DNA of 64,000 nt, taken from assembly GCA_019925105.1 (NCBI GenBank), contig JAHGAU010000025.1, forward strand, positions 864,157 to 928,156, read 5' to 3'. Numbering within the stretch: the first letter of the stretch is position 1; every line of letters begins with the position of its first letter. The notes beneath the pieces were generated by a model that did not search any database, was not told where the DNA came from, and was given only the letters and a program-made list of their open reading frames with translations. The position numbers and the translations under genes were made by a program. The DNA comes from Niebla homalea. Lineage: Eukaryota > Ascomycota > Lecanoromycetes > Lecanorales > Ramalinaceae. Positions 12,191-24,660 of the stretch are shown here, piece by piece.

Positions 12191-13479
12191 GAGTGTTTTG
12201 GTAGGTGAGAGTGAGGGTGTCAAAATGTCAATAAACCGGCCCTCAGCCCTACCACGTCGCAATCCCAACAGCCATACAAACCACCCTTTTGGTGAGGTCA
12301 TCACCAAAAACCACTCGATTTTATCTGAGATTTTGGCTATGGATTGCGACAGTATTACCCTCAAATATTTACCGCAAATACTAACCGAAAAAAAGGGTGC
12401 ATCGCTGGATGCACGCAAATGTTTTTTATTTTTGAGAAATCGAGATTTTTTGATATTCAAGATTTCAGTCACGTGAGGTTACCTTCCTATTCGGGGATTT
12501 GATGGAATTTCAGCATATTCTTTTATATTAAGAGATAATATTTTCGTTTATTTTAAAACGCTAAAAAAAATATTATTAATATATTACGAAAATATTAATT
12601 TATTTTATAAAAATAGATTTAAAATTAAAACCCGAAAAATACGAATATTATTAAAAAGTCGTCGATTTCTTCGGTTATATAATAACAATAGAAAATATTA
12701 AAATTAATTTTAAAAAAATTAAACTTTACTTAAATAATTATAATTTATTAATATAAAAAGTTTTAATCGTTTTTTAAAATTATTAATTTTAATCGAAAAT
12801 TTATTAAAAAATTCTTATAATTTACGTTATTATTAATAAAGTTTATAAATAAAAATACTTTTTATAAATAATTAAAAAAATAAAAATACGTTTTTAAACG
12901 ATTAAAAAAATATATATAATAACGTTAATATTACGAACGTTCAAAATAGGGAAATTAATATAAATTAAAACGAATATATCAAATATCGTAATAAAATTAT
13001 ATTTATTATAATAATATAACGGAATATAATATTTAGTTATATATTATTTATAATAATTATAACTTTTTAACAATAAAGAATATATACCGAAAAAACTAAT
13101 AATATTGAGATTTTTACGGATTATAAAAATTTAATATATTTTATAATAACGAAATAATTTAATAGAAAATAAATATATTAATTAAAATTATTTAAATAAT
13201 ATAAATTTAAAATTTTATATTTATTAAGAAAAGATAATTAAGCTATAAACGGATTAATTTATAAACCCGATTTATATAACGATAAATATGAAATTAATAT
13301 AATAATATTAAAAATAAATACGGATAAATTATTAATACCGAATTAATTAAATACGATTAATATTAAATTAATAAAATAATTATTTAAAGAAATAAAATAA
13401 GTCTATAAAAAAAATAAACTTATTATTAAATAAAAAAGAAGAAGAAAATTATTAATAATTATATAAAAAATTATTATTT

Positions 13480-14560
13480 TCTAAAAAGCAAAGTATAAAA
13501 ATTTATTATTTTATATTATAATAACCTTTTTTACGGTTATTTAGGAGTTATTAGGATTTACGAACTTATTAATTAATACTAACTATTACCGGATATAAAA
13601 ACGTAATCGAGAAATATATTAAAAATTACTTTTTATATATAAGAAATAAAGCGGAAACTTATAAGAAATACGGATATTTATAAAAAATTGAATTATTATA
13701 ATTCTTATAAATATTAATTATAATAAACTTTATTATTAAGTTATTATTATTAATAAATTTAATAACGAAAAAAGAATACAATAATATTATAATTATCGTT
13801 AATAAATATAACAATTATTTTACGATTATTCCGTTTAAAAAAATTATAATACGATATAATTAATTTATTAATTTTTAAATAAAATAATTAAGAATAAAAG
13901 ATTTCTAAAAGAAATTATTTTTAATAAAAATAAGTTTTTTATATCGGTTTATTAAAAAACTATTACGGGAAAATTAAAAATTAAAATTAAGTTTTTAATT
14001 AGAAATTATTTATAAATAAACGGGTAAATTAAAAGAATAAATAAAACGCTAAAAATATACTTACAATATTATAATTACGTTTAATAAAATAATTAAATAC
14101 CTATATTATTATACGTAAAAATCTTAATAAATAACTTTATTTCCGCGGTATTAAAAACTATACCGTTTTACGTAAACTATAGAAAATACCCGTAAATATT
14201 TAATAATTTAAAACCTTATCCGTAGGCGGAAAACGTTATTAAGTACGTAAATAACTTAAAATAGGTTTATTAATAAGTATAAGCTTAATTAAAACTTATT
14301 TAAATAAAAATAAAGAACTAAAAAAAAAAAAAAAAAATAGATTAAAAAATCTTCAAACAAAAAAAACAATATAACTTTATATTAAAAGCTTTAAAATTAA
14401 GCGATTAAAAAAAAAAAACTAAACTATATACGCGTTGGATTATTTAGAATTAAAAAGGTTAAAAAATTAATAAACTATAAATTCGAATTACCCGAAAACA
14501 TAAAAATATACTTAGTTTTTTATATTGCTTTTTTAAAAAAATTAACGACTAAGAATTAAC
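13480..14560 (+). pseudogene. Gypsy integrase, RIP-inactivated
   Basis: Around 13770-13840 the plus frame reads NNIIIIVNKYNNYFTIIPFK, the integrase core segment normally YDSILVVVDRFSKMAHFIP. Around 14436-14550 it reads GLFRIKKVKKLINYKFELPE followed by NIKIYLVFYIAFLKKLT. That is the C-terminal GPF/Y module (GPFxIxxV...Y.LELPEGMKIHPVFHVSLLKP). Order and strand agree with RT upstream. The many stops fit RIP of CAA/CAG/TGG codons. Only a relic remains. Confidence 0.82.
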
Positions 14561-15339
14561 CTTAATAATGTTTTAATATAAAAATTAAAAAAATAATTTA
14601 TTTAAAATTAAAGCGATATTAAATTAAAATAAAAATTAGAATTTTATTAAATAGAAAAATTTTTTTAATTCAGAAAATATTTAAAACCCGGAATGTTACT
14701 TTTTATTTAATTCGGCGAAATTACTTAGGAAATCTCGGAAATAATATTAATAATATCGAATAAAAAAACGTTATAATAATATCGAAGTCCGGTAAGTTAA
14801 TAAGACTTTTTAAGGATTAAAACGGGCTTTTTTTTTAAGAAAACCCGACGACTAATAATATAAATAAGCCGTTAACCGTAAATCGGTCCGCTTCGTTTTT
14901 TCTTTTTTTTATAAGTTCGTTAATTATTAAATAAATAAGTTGAAAACGATGAAATTCAATAATTTCTTTTTCGGGTTTTAAATACTTAATAACGGATTAA
15001 ATCTTATCGGTCACGTTTTAAAGCTTCCGTTTTTTTTAACCGACTAAATTGTAATATTGAGCCGTTTATTTTCTTTAATAACTTTATTTAAATTTTTTTT
15101 AATAATTTTACGAATATTATATTTATTAATATTTCGATAAATATAAAAATTATATTTTAACGAGCCGTTTAAAATCCGATAATTATTTTTAAACCGTTAA
15201 TAATACGTAGAAAAGTAACTTATAACGCTATTTTAATAAATTTTTTTAATAAATTTTAAACTGTTGATTTAAAAATGAGAAATAAAATAAAAAATATATA
15301 ATGAAAAAAAGAAAAAAAATATTATTAATAAAATTTTAA

Positions 15340-15355
15340 TATAAAAAAGGGGTAA
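15340..15355 (+). other. Polypurine tract of the gypsy element
   Basis: An AAAAAAGGGGTAA run lies directly upstream of the right LTR start at 15356. This is the position where plus-strand DNA synthesis is primed in LTR elements, and it supports plus-strand orientation. Confidence 0.6.
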
Positions 15356-15832
15356 TATTACGAGTATATAATAATAATGGATATTAATAATAGTTAAAAG
15401 ATCCAAAAAGGATAACTTATATTAAAAAATTATTAAAATGAATTATTAATTTCTTATTTATAATAATCGGACGAGCTATTTCTATAACTCGTAAGAATAT
15501 AAAAACCGGATAAGCTACTTAATAATAATTCGTTAAATTATAAAAAATAAATAAATTACTTAATATAGCTTATCGTATTATAAAACTCAGATAAATTAAA
15601 TAACTTATATTTAAAATAAATAAGTAAAATAAATTATATAAACCTATATTCCCTTATAGTTAAATAAATCTCCTTATATTTAATATAATCTTTTTTTTTA
15701 TACTTTATAGTTAAAAAATAGTTATAATTTAATTTATTATATTCGTTTAATTTCTCCGCGATACTTTTCTCCTACGAAAACCAACCTGCCTCTTAAGATT
15801 ATAAGCTACTAGATTGACTTAAGGTCGCAACA
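15356..15832 (+). repeat. Right LTR of the gypsy element
   Basis: 477 bases, aligned with 8419-8895. Its last 60 bases keep more CA/TG dinucleotides than the left LTR and show the end GGTCGCAACA clearly. AAATA follows at 15833-15837, matching 8414-8418. Confidence 0.88.
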
Positions 15833-16996
15833 AAATATTTATCGTTTTGTTTCACGGTTTAATTAGTTTAAAAAATCTTTTTTCGGTAATTTTTTTATTT
15901 AAAATATCGTTATATATCCCCGTTGAAACTATATTTAGGATTATAATTAAATACTTTTTTATTTTTTTTATCGCGTTAGGTTTTTTAATTATCGGGGGGA
16001 ATTTATATTTTATAATTTTTAATCCCGGAATATCGCGTTTTTTTACTTTATATATTTTATTATAACGTTTTTTTTTATATCGGTAAATCTTTCGACGTAA
16101 ACGTTATTTATTATGATTATAAACGATTATTATAATATTTTCGCCGTTTAATAAATATTTTTATTTATTTATATTTTAGTTTTTCTTTAAACTTTTTTTA
16201 AATTTTTAATAATACCGTATTTAGAAAAATATTTCTGTTTTATAATTTTTAAATTATAATAATTTATTTTATTAACGGCTTTTAAACGTTTTTGTTAATT
16301 ATATCGGATTCGTTTTCGTTATTATTTTTGTTTTTTTATATTCGCGAAACGGATTATAGTTATTCGCGTTTTCCGCGATACCGCCGTTTTCTTTTTTTCT
16401 TTTTTTTTCCCGTTTACCGTTTATTCCGTTAATTTTCTCGTTATTTATATTATTTAATTCGTTTTTTTCGGTATCGATTTTAATATAAACGCCGTAACCG
16501 CGTTTTTTTTTCCGATTTACGCGTTTTATTCTTAAATTTAAATTTTTTACTTCCGTTTTAATTTTATTTAATTTTTTTTTATTTTTTAATAAAATTTATT
16601 TATTTTTATAAATCTTATTTATATTATTAATTATATTTTAGCCGTAATTTTTTTTATTCTATTTTAAATAAATTATATATCGTAATTATTATACGCTTTT
16701 ATTCGTTTTTTTTTAAATTATTTTATTATTATACGATTTACGCGTTTTATTAAGTATTTTTAATTAACCTTAGTTTTTTTTTTTTTTCTTTAATATTTAT
16801 TTATCTTTTCGTTACCGCGTTATTCGTATTATCCCTCGCTTATATCGTTAATATAAATACGTTTCTTAGCCGTTACCCCGTTTTTTATTATTATAATACC
16901 TCCGTTCGTTATATTTAAGGCTTCTATATCGCTATCGCTAGAGCTATACGCGTACGTATCATTGTAAACCTTTAGGGTCCCGTTGTTCGTCGCTAT
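15833..16996 (-). mobile_element. LINE family C relic, 5' portion with ORF1 start
   Basis: The sequence continues from 8418 once the gypsy element and one AAATA are removed; the joined sequence parallels the plus-strand LINE C copy near 34350-34410. The ORF1 start on the minus strand is at 16996, where ATG has become ATA, followed by the family signature (A)TNNGT. No open frame survives. The short open stretch on plus at 15847-16065 is antisense noise with low-complexity Phe/Ile content. Confidence 0.8.
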
Positions 16997-16999
16997 TTA

Positions 17000-17305
17000 T
17001 CCTTATCTTATAATTAGTATTTTATAAATAATTTTTTTAAAGTTTTAAATTAATATTATAATAATGTTAATAGTATTTTTATTTCTTATTTTTAAACTTA
17101 AATAACGTTACGATAATATTTTCTTTAAATATAATATATTTAATCCGCTTAAAAATATAAAACGTTTAATTTATTTAGTAAAAAAATATGAACGCCGCTT
17201 TTAATAAATAATAAAACTTATATTAAACTAATTTTTTTCATATTTTTTAATATATATATATTTCGTATTTTTTTTCGTAAGTTTTAATTTATTTATTTCG
17301 TTATT
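17000..17305. other. AT-rich RIP-mutated DNA, nothing recognised
   Basis: This lies between the start of LINE C and the target duplication of LINE B1. It has no open frame, repeat or terminus that I can recognise. It may include the LINE C leader (bases just right of 16996). Confidence 0.5.
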
Positions 17306-17317
17306 ATTAAATAACTT
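17306..17317. repeat. Target-site duplication of LINE B1 (left copy; right copy 23144-23155)
   Basis: ATTAAATAACTT is present directly left of the TTGA tail and again 64 bases beyond the ORF1 start at the other end. It defines LINE B1 as 17318-23143. Confidence 0.8.
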
Positions 17318-20300
17318 GATTGATTGATTGATTTATACTACGGATCTAGCTAAGCTAATTCCGGCGTTCCTTAATACTCGGTTATTTAACCTTATTAGTA
17401 ACCATAAAAAACCCGATATCTATAACGTTAGGAATAAAAACCGGTATCTACCCAGCCTTTACTTACGTCTTAAAGGCTGAAAGTATTTACGGCCGTTTAA
17501 AAAGTAGGAATCTATTCATACGCCTTTTTTAAGAAAACCTATAATATTACGATTAAATCTACTTAAGGGTTACCCTTAAACCTATTGCTTTTCCGTTACT
17601 TTATGGGTTTATTTAATATTAAAATTTCAGAATTCCGATTATATTATTAAATATTTTTACCGATACGTATACTATTACCATTTTATTTATATGATTTTAC
17701 CGACCGATATAGTATCGTTTTTTACGCCGCCCCGGTATTTATAGCCTTTTTAGCCTCTTATTAAGTATAATTTTCCCGCCGCTGCTTTTTACTTCCGGAT
17801 TAACGGCAAGGTTTCTTAATTAAGTCCTCAATTACTTTCTTTATTTCCTTGGCTAGGCCGAACTATAATAATAAGCCCGTAATTATTATAAATTTAACGG
17901 CCGCTTTAATATCCTTTTTATTAATAAGTATTTAACGATAATTATTAGTCCCTGCCCTTTTAATTAGTCCCGGTTTAAGCTCCTTAAATAGTAAATAAGA
18001 GATTAATATATATACGGCGTTTTGCTTTTATTATTTATACTCGTAGTTAGCGTTAATCCGGTTACCGGTATATATAATAAAGAGGAAGTAAATTAAGTTA
18101 TTCTTATTTATCCGGAGTTGGATTATTAACGTACTATCGCCTTTCCTTATAATCCCGTAACGTTAAAGATACTTATTAGTGATTTCATCGCTATTTAACG
18201 CCGGGTACCGTCGCCCTTAAAAGATCGATTCTCTATATTTATATTAACGCTTTATTTACCTTTTTATAATTTATAGGGTAATCGCTATTAATTTTGCCTT
18301 TACGGCCTTCTTCTTTTTTACCGCTTTTACTTTAAGTAAAAGTTTATATACTTTTACGTTAATTTTTTAAACGTAAGTTAGGTCGATTTCTTTTTTAACT
18401 TACTTTAATTTAACTTCTATAAGGGGGGTAAGTATTATTTTTTTACGCTTTTTTATTTAAGGCCTTTTATAGTTTTAGTAAATACGTTCATTTCCTATTA
18501 ACGTAATTAAGTTTATACCCCTTTTAAGCCTCGCTTAAGCGATTATTTAATTTAAGGCTAGCTTTATTAATAATATAAAAACCTCGGATTTTAATACCGG
18601 GACGGGAGTCGCTTTATATATTTTACTTATTATTTTTAAGTATCGGTTTTAAATTTTCTATAATTGCTAAACGGGCTCTTTCCTATATTTAAGTATACCT
18701 TCGGGTATATATTAGATAATTATTACGTATATTATCGTAAGCTTTATAACCGCTTAATAAATAGTTCTAGCTTTTTATAAGGTAATTCCTTACGTCGACG
18801 CTATAAGGTAAATAAGGCCCCTCTCTTATGAAATTATCTTCTTTTAAACCTTTTTTATATAGTCCTTTTAGTCCAATTTCTTATCGATTTATAGGTTAAG
18901 TACCTTAATGTTAGCTTCCGGTTTTATTATTATATTATTTAAGTTTACTATAATTATTATATTATATAACTTTAAGCTCTTTATTATATAAATAAACTTA
19001 TATTTATATAAGGCGAATTAAGCTTTATATATCTTTATTTATTATAAGTAAATTTTATAGGTTTATTTTAACTTTAAATAGTTTATATAAGTAAACGTAT
19101 TATAAGTTAAAAGGTAGATATTATTAATAAAGCCCTTTACTTAAATTTTTTATTTTAACTTTATTAAGTCTTTAATAAGCGGGTTATTAAAGAATAAAAA
19201 TAAGATTAAAAAGATAATTAACCTTTAAGGAATCCCTATTATCGCGGGCTTTATCGTATTTATTTTTTGTCTTAAATTAATTAATATCGCTTAATTACTT
19301 AAGAAACTTTTTATTTAATTTACGAGGAAAGGTAAAACCCCCTTTTTCCGTAAATTATATAGTAACCTTTAATAGTTTACCTTATTAAACGCCTTTATAA
19401 TATTTAGGGAGAGAAGATTCGCGACGTACTTCTTCTTATAGTTTTATACCGTATATACGTTATTAATTAAGCCTTTAAAAGCCGTCTCCGTTAACCGTCC
19501 TTTTCTTACCCTTATTTATTAATTGGGGAGCAGTTTATACCCTTTTATATAGTTACTTAAGATCTTTACGATTACCGTCTTTAGAGTTTTCCTTAATATA
19601 TAAAGGAGTATTATAGGTCTATATAACTTTACTTCCGAGTAATTTAACTTAATTAACTTCTTAAGGATAATCGTCTTAACCTTTTTAAATTTATAAGGGT
19701 AATATTTTATATCGAAATAGGCTTAAAATAAGTAAGTAAAGACCTCTTTAAATAATAACGTTACTATAAATAGGAACCTATTTAATATACCGTTAAATCC
19801 GGGGGTTTTATCTTTCTTCGGTTTATTAATCGTTTTAATTATTATTTTCTGGATTATTATTTTATTTATTATTATTAATTCAGGATATATTATACCGTTG
19901 ATATCTACTAGGTTAACTTCCGGTAACAAGGGAAAGAACGCCTTTTTAAGAGCCTTAATTTTACCGTCAAAAATGTTTATTACTATACCGTTTAGTCTTT
20001 TTAAGGGTAAAAACTTAAGGATAAGTTTAAGTTTCTTACTCCGTTCCCTACCGTATTTTATTAACTTCTAGATATTATAAAAGGAAACCGCTAAGTTATA
20101 TATTATAGCCCGGAAGTATATTTATTTAACCTTTTAAATAATTTTCTTTTTTTTCTTTTATGCTTCCTTTAACCGTTAAAGCGTTTTCTGGTTTTTATAC
20201 TTAATAGCTTACTTTATAAGCACTTTTACCTTTATAGTTATTTTTATATATTCCTCGTTTTAATAGGTTTTAGCTCTTTAAAACAACTTTATTATTAAGA

Positions 20301-23143
20301 CTATAACGTTAACCACTTCATTTAAAGCCTTTATTACCCGCTTTATAAAACGGTTAATTTATTCCTTATTATTAAGCCGGGGACGTTCCGTTAATTAAGA
20401 TATTATTTCTACCGTTTTTATTAATATTTCGGCTTCCTTAACCGTTTTTTATACTTATTTAAACGGTAAGGGCGGAATCGCGTTGATAAACTAATTTAAA
20501 GTTATTTATATCGGGACGTAATCTGAATTATATTTTAAATCTTTTCGGGGTTTATATATTATAATTAAGTTAATAATACCTTCTAAGTTAAATATTAAGT
20601 CAATCGTAATCCTAAGTTTACGGTTTTCCTATATAATAGCTTCTTTTAATATTAATAGCGTAAAGTTAAACCGTATAATAATTATTAATAGTTCCTTAAA
20701 TTCAGTATAATTAATTATATAACCGTTTTCGTTCTATTAAACGTAATAAAGATTAAAGTCCCTTATTAAAAGGTACTTATTAAATACGGCTATAATATCC
20801 TTAAGTAGCGGGATCATAAAGGGTCCCTTTTTATTGGCCGGTAGCGGATTATATATATTATAAATATTTAAAGTACTTTTAATATCTTTTTTTCGTATAA
20901 TCCGGAATATATATAGGTTCTCTCCGTAATAAATAACGTCCTAGCTATTTATATTTAGCCTTTTATTAATAAAGAAATATATCCACATTATCTCGTTACT
21001 TTTAAAGGCCAGGTAAAAATTATCTCCCGGGTTAATTAAAGAATAAGTATATAAATTATATAGTAACTTTTGTATCGCTATAATATTAATATCCTTTATT
21101 TCCTTAAATCTAAATATTAATATTACGGCTTTAGTTACTTCCCTATATACGTTATACTATATTACCTTTAAAAGCGTAAATATATTAAATATTAACGTCC
21201 GTCGGGCTTTCTTTATTAACTTTTATTTATATAAATAATCTTTTTTTAAGGTTAAACGTTATTTATTTTAATTTTTTTATTACGATAGTAATCCCGGTCG
21301 GGCGGCCGGCTTTAAAGGTTAATATTACTATAAGCTTCCTTTTCTTCGTATTATTAATTACCGCGTTTTACCTTTCCCCGTTTAATAGGCTCCGTTTACG
21401 TTTTAAGACCGTTTTTAATTATTTTACCGGTTTAAGTTTATATAAGTTATAGCGTTAAACCTTAATTATTATCTTAATCTCCTTACGTTAAGTCTCCTTC
21501 GCTTTTACCGTATACCGTAAGTTTTACGCTAAGTAATTATTATTACCGTACGCCGCGTATTTTAGCGCGTTTTTTATTAAGCCCTTTATTATTAAGTTAG
21601 CGTATTTATACGTATTATACCCTTCGGTATATACCGTATACTTTATACTATTAAGGTATCTCATAATAATATACCCGTACCCTTAATATTTAAAGTATTA
21701 ATAAATATCCGCTGCCCGGTTTTAAGGTTTTATTAACTTAAGAAACTTACCCTTTATTACCCCTTTATTAAGGATATTATTATATATTTTTATTAACGTT
21801 ACGTTTAAGATAATTATAGAGTATTTCTTTATATAACTGAAAGCGTTTGGTTTTTTTATTATAACGGGGAAGTTATAATTAACGATTTCTAGTTTAAAAT
21901 GGAGGACCGTATTCTTTTTCTTTATCCGTTTTAAGGTAGCTTCCCCTTCCTCCCCGTAAACCTTACTAGGTATATCCCGTCCACTACGACAATAAAAGAT
22001 TGCCTTAATACCTTTGCCGTTTTATACCCCTTTTTACTAACTTATCCCTTTAACTTCTCCAGCCCCTCCCTCGCCTTTAATAAGGCTATATTAAGGAGGA
22101 TATCCCTACTTTATAGTTTATATACCGTAATAATCTGTTTTATTAATAACTTTCCCGTTACCTTAAACGCTTTTATTAATTATAGCGGGTTTATTTTTAT
22201 TATTATGCTTTTCTCCTTTTCGCCCGATAATTATATAATTACTATCCTTATTTTCCTTAATGCCGTTACCTTCTTTTTTACCCTTATCTCCTTTATTATT
22301 AATGTTAACACCGCCCTCGCGGCTTTTATTGCCTAGTTTATCCCTGCTCCCTTTTTTGGAGTTTTTTTTATTGCTCTTTTACTTTATATATATCCTTTTT
22401 GTTTTTCTTTGTTTCCGTCTATTGGTACTTTTATTACCGCCCTTTAAGTTCCGCGTAGTTTCTTTAACTTTTTTAAACTTTTCCCCGTTTTTATATAAAA
22501 GTCTTTTACCCCCCGCAGCCCGATTTATAATATCGGCCAGGTCTTTAGTATAATATCCTTTTATATAGTTATAAGGAGGCCTTTTAGCGCCTTTACCGTT
22601 TCCTCCCCTTTTACTTCTCCCTTACGTATTTAATAATTACCTCTTTTTATAGCTTATTCCTATCCACCTGGTATCTCCCTGTCTTTACTTAGCTCTTTTT
22701 TAATTTATATATATTTAATAAAGCCTTTTGCGCCTCCGCTTACCTTTTATCCGTCCCCACGTACCGTCCTCGTCCCTTCCGCTTTTTATTTATTACCCTT
22801 TATAATAATACCTTTACGCGTTATACGCGTCCCTTTATACGTATCTTATTAATTATAGGTTCCCTGTTCGATTTAAGGCCGTTCTATCTCGTGTTTATCG
22901 CGTTATTCATATAACTTATTACCGTTCCTATCAACCTAGGCCGCTTGCCCTTCCTCCTTTTTTACCCTTATTATTATTCCGTTTCCGCCTATCGTATTTA
23001 AGGTACTGTCCTCATTGTCACTTGAGCTATGCACGCGTGCATCGTTTCTGACCTCTGGGGTCCCGTTGTTCGTCGCCATTCTTAACTTTAATATAATATT
23101 AAAGTATAAGCCTTTTTAAAGTAATTAAAAGGCAAAAAATATC
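17318..23143 (-). mobile_element. LINE B1: full-length Tad-like LINE, RIP-inactivated
   Basis: A 5.8-kb element with a TTGA-type tail at its left (3') end and an intact ORF1 ATG at 23079 on the minus strand. ORF1 begins MATNNGTPEVRNDARVHSSS and is open for about 40 codons. At 19236-19220 the RT block reads G-I-P-stop-R-L in place of GIPQGS. The 3' end (from about 17330) closely matches LINE A (CTAGCTAAGCTAATTCCGGC), so A and B are sister families with a common 3' end. It has a 12-bp target duplication. The 5' part (22600-23080) kept noticeably more GC and more CA/TG than the rest. Apparent open frames inside it, such as 22260-22553, are antisense artefacts. Confidence 0.9.
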
Positions 23144-23155
23144 ATTAAATAACTT

Positions 23156-23639
23156 AACAATGTTTTAAAAAACCTTTTTAGAAAAAATAATTAAAGAAAA
23201 AAGAAGGAATAATACGTTTTTTTCGTTAATACTTTTAAAAATCTTACTTTTTCTGCCATAATTCGTATATATATAATGATAAAGTCCTTTTTATAAAATT
23301 CTTTTAAAATACCGCGTTAATAATTATTTATTTATTTAGATTTATTTTAATTTATATTATCATCTTTCGAACTTATATATCGTTACTTTTATTTGAATTA
23401 GATACTTTATATTAAGAATTTTATTGAATATTATTTTAGATCGCTTCAATTATTCTCTTAGTTTATATAGGAATTGTTTTTTTGCTTTAGATTGACTTTA
23501 TATATTTTTTCAAACGTTTTATTTTATATTATAATTATTAATATCGAATTTTATTTACATATATATTTATTTTTTAGTTAATTAACTTATTACGTATTTT
23601 CATAACGTTTCTATTACAAATTTAAATATTTTTATAGCT
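23156..23639. other. AT-rich DNA between LINE B1 and the Helitron, nothing recognised
   Basis: No open frame longer than a few dozen codons, no repeat unit and no transposon terminus was seen. Composition fits RIP-mutated DNA. Confidence 0.5.
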
Positions 23640-23966
23640 TCTCTTTTTAATTTCAACGTAGCCAAGCGTCCCAAATAGGATGGGGACCTCACGTGACGAA
23701 CACCAAAAACCATAGATTTCACTTATTTGCGTATATCTAAGGCAATACCTTATTATTTTTGATTCCGTCAATTGAATATTTGAACGCATACTAAAAGCTA
23801 TTTATAGCTTCAATTTTGACCCAAAACAGACGTTTATTGGTAATATAATTTTGAAAGTGGTAATTTTGTTGGTGAAATTGCGACCGTGAGCTATAAGCCG
23901 GAAAAACCCTGAGCCGGTTTGTTAACATTTTGACCCTGCACTCACTCGCTTCACCACTCACTTCAC

Positions 23967-24050
23967 TATTCAGATCACTATTCAGATCACCATTCAGATT
24001 ACCATTCAGATCACCATTCAGATCACCATTTAGATCACTATTCAGATCAC
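23967..24050. repeat. 12-bp minisatellite, seven units
   Basis: The unit TATTCAGATCAC and variants is repeated seven times without gaps. On the minus strand it gives a frame of Asp-Leu-Asn-Gly/Ser repeats, which is not a gene. Confidence 0.92.
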
Positions 24051-24062
24051 CGTCCATTTGAG

Positions 24063-24655
24063 GCTATGCCTGAGCTACGTATACTCCTAATTAGCCAGGC
24101 TTAAAACCACCGTAATTTAGATAAAGAACCTAAGAGGTAAGCAGGCCCCCCCTATATGAAGCTATACCTAATTTCCGTAGGCTCCTATTTTGATAGCCTA
24201 AAAATACCGCGATTACGACGGGGAACGTAAGAGGTAAACGGGCGCCCCCCCCTCTGTATAAAGCTATGCCCAACCCCCGTAGGCTCTTATTTTAATAGCC
24301 TAAAATACCGCGTTTATTATAAAACACCTAAATAATAAGTAAACGATTTATCTATTTAAGGCTATGTTTAACCCCCGTCTTTCCCTATTTTAATAGCTTA
24401 AAAACACCGCGTTTATTATAAGGTATTCAAATAATAAGCAGGCGATTTATCAACTTAAGGCTATGCTTAACCCTCGTATCCTCCTATTTTGATAGCCCAA
24501 GAATACCGCGTTTACCATAGGGCACTTAAATAATAAGCAGGCGATCTATTTACCTAAGGCTATACTTAACCCCCCGTATCCTCCCATTTTGATAGCCCAC
24601 CAAAACCGTGTTTTTTATGGAGCACCTGGATAATAAGCAAATGCTTCAATTATAA
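24063..24655. repeat. About six tandem 99-bp units
   Basis: The marker GCTAT(G/A) recurs at 24063, 24161, 24263, 24361, 24460 and 24559, spaced 98, 102, 98, 99 and 99 bases. Each unit carries CC(C)GTAGGCTCCTATTTTGATAGCC (written here with gaps in conservation), an ACCGCG core and a (G/T)AAGCAGGCG segment. The units resemble the reverse complement of those at 11894-12190. Confidence 0.85.
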
Positions 24656-24660
24656 AGCGA

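Larger units (their letters stand above)
11714..12535 (-). mobile_element. Non-autonomous Helitron (822 bp), not RIP-mutated
   Basis: On the minus strand it starts TCTCTTAATATAAAAG at 12535 and ends ...AGAACTTG at 11714. It lies between an A and a T with no target duplication, the Helitron insertion rule. A 7-bp-stem hairpin (TTTTCGC/GCGAAAA, loop of 4) sits 13 bases before the 3' end. The start, the next roughly 260 bases and the 3' hairpin match the large Helitron at 25540-33287. It encodes no protein. The interior holds three 99-bp tandem units and two 12-bp minisatellites. It keeps CA/TG dinucleotides although its gypsy host is heavily RIP-mutated, so it came later. The 3' end CTTG departs from the usual CTRR. 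Confidence 0.85.
11540..12720 (+). pseudogene. Gypsy reverse transcriptase, interrupted by a Helitron between 11713 and 12536
   Basis: Before the break the frame reads KTGYE-stop-KTAFKIKYVLYKY, then LCGFINI. This corresponds to the gypsy RT region EGDEWKTAFRTRYGLYEY...MPFGLTNAP. It continues through NNILRNLL up to the catalytic box. Joining base 11713 to base 12536 restores an uninterrupted I-I-Y-L-N-N-I-F, the YLDD box with Asp changed to Asn. After the break, DLKLKPEKYEYY-stop-KVVDFFGYII corresponds to the usual LKPEKCEF...FLGYII segment. The enzyme has been destroyed twice, by RIP stops and by the insertion. Confidence 0.85.
8419..15832 (+). mobile_element. Ty3/gypsy LTR retrotransposon relic
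   Basis: Two 477-bp LTRs (8419-8895 and 15356-15832) flank about 6.5 kb of RIP-mutated internal DNA, and AAATA is duplicated on both sides (8414-8418, 15833-15837). The LTRs start TATTACGAG (ancestrally TGTTACGAG) and end CGCAACA or CGCAATA, fitting TG...CA with RIP at the termini. A purine tract lies just left of the right LTR, so the element reads on plus. RT precedes integrase, the Ty3/gypsy order. A C-terminal GPF/Y-type integrase segment is also legible. No primer binding site could be recognised after the left LTR. Two later insertions interrupt it: 8980-9195 and 11714-12535. Confidence 0.9.

Noticed and set aside
11709..12472. Several open frames on both strands (for example 11709-12071 and 12177-12476)
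   Set aside because: They run through the minisatellites, the 99-bp array and the 5' region of a non-coding Helitron, and give Pro-Ala-Pro-Ser or Gly-Leu-Val-Lys repeats.
19723..19929. 68-codon minus-strand frame as a gene
   Set aside because: It is a short stop-free stretch of LINE B1 ORF2 (contains DKTPGFNG, an RT block), not a separate gene.
23967..24050. CRISPR-like array
   Set aside because: Units are contiguous 12-mers without spacers, and the DNA is eukaryotic.
23791..24057. 88-codon frame with Asp-Leu-Asn-Gly repeats
   Set aside because: Product of the seven-unit 12-bp minisatellite in a Helitron.
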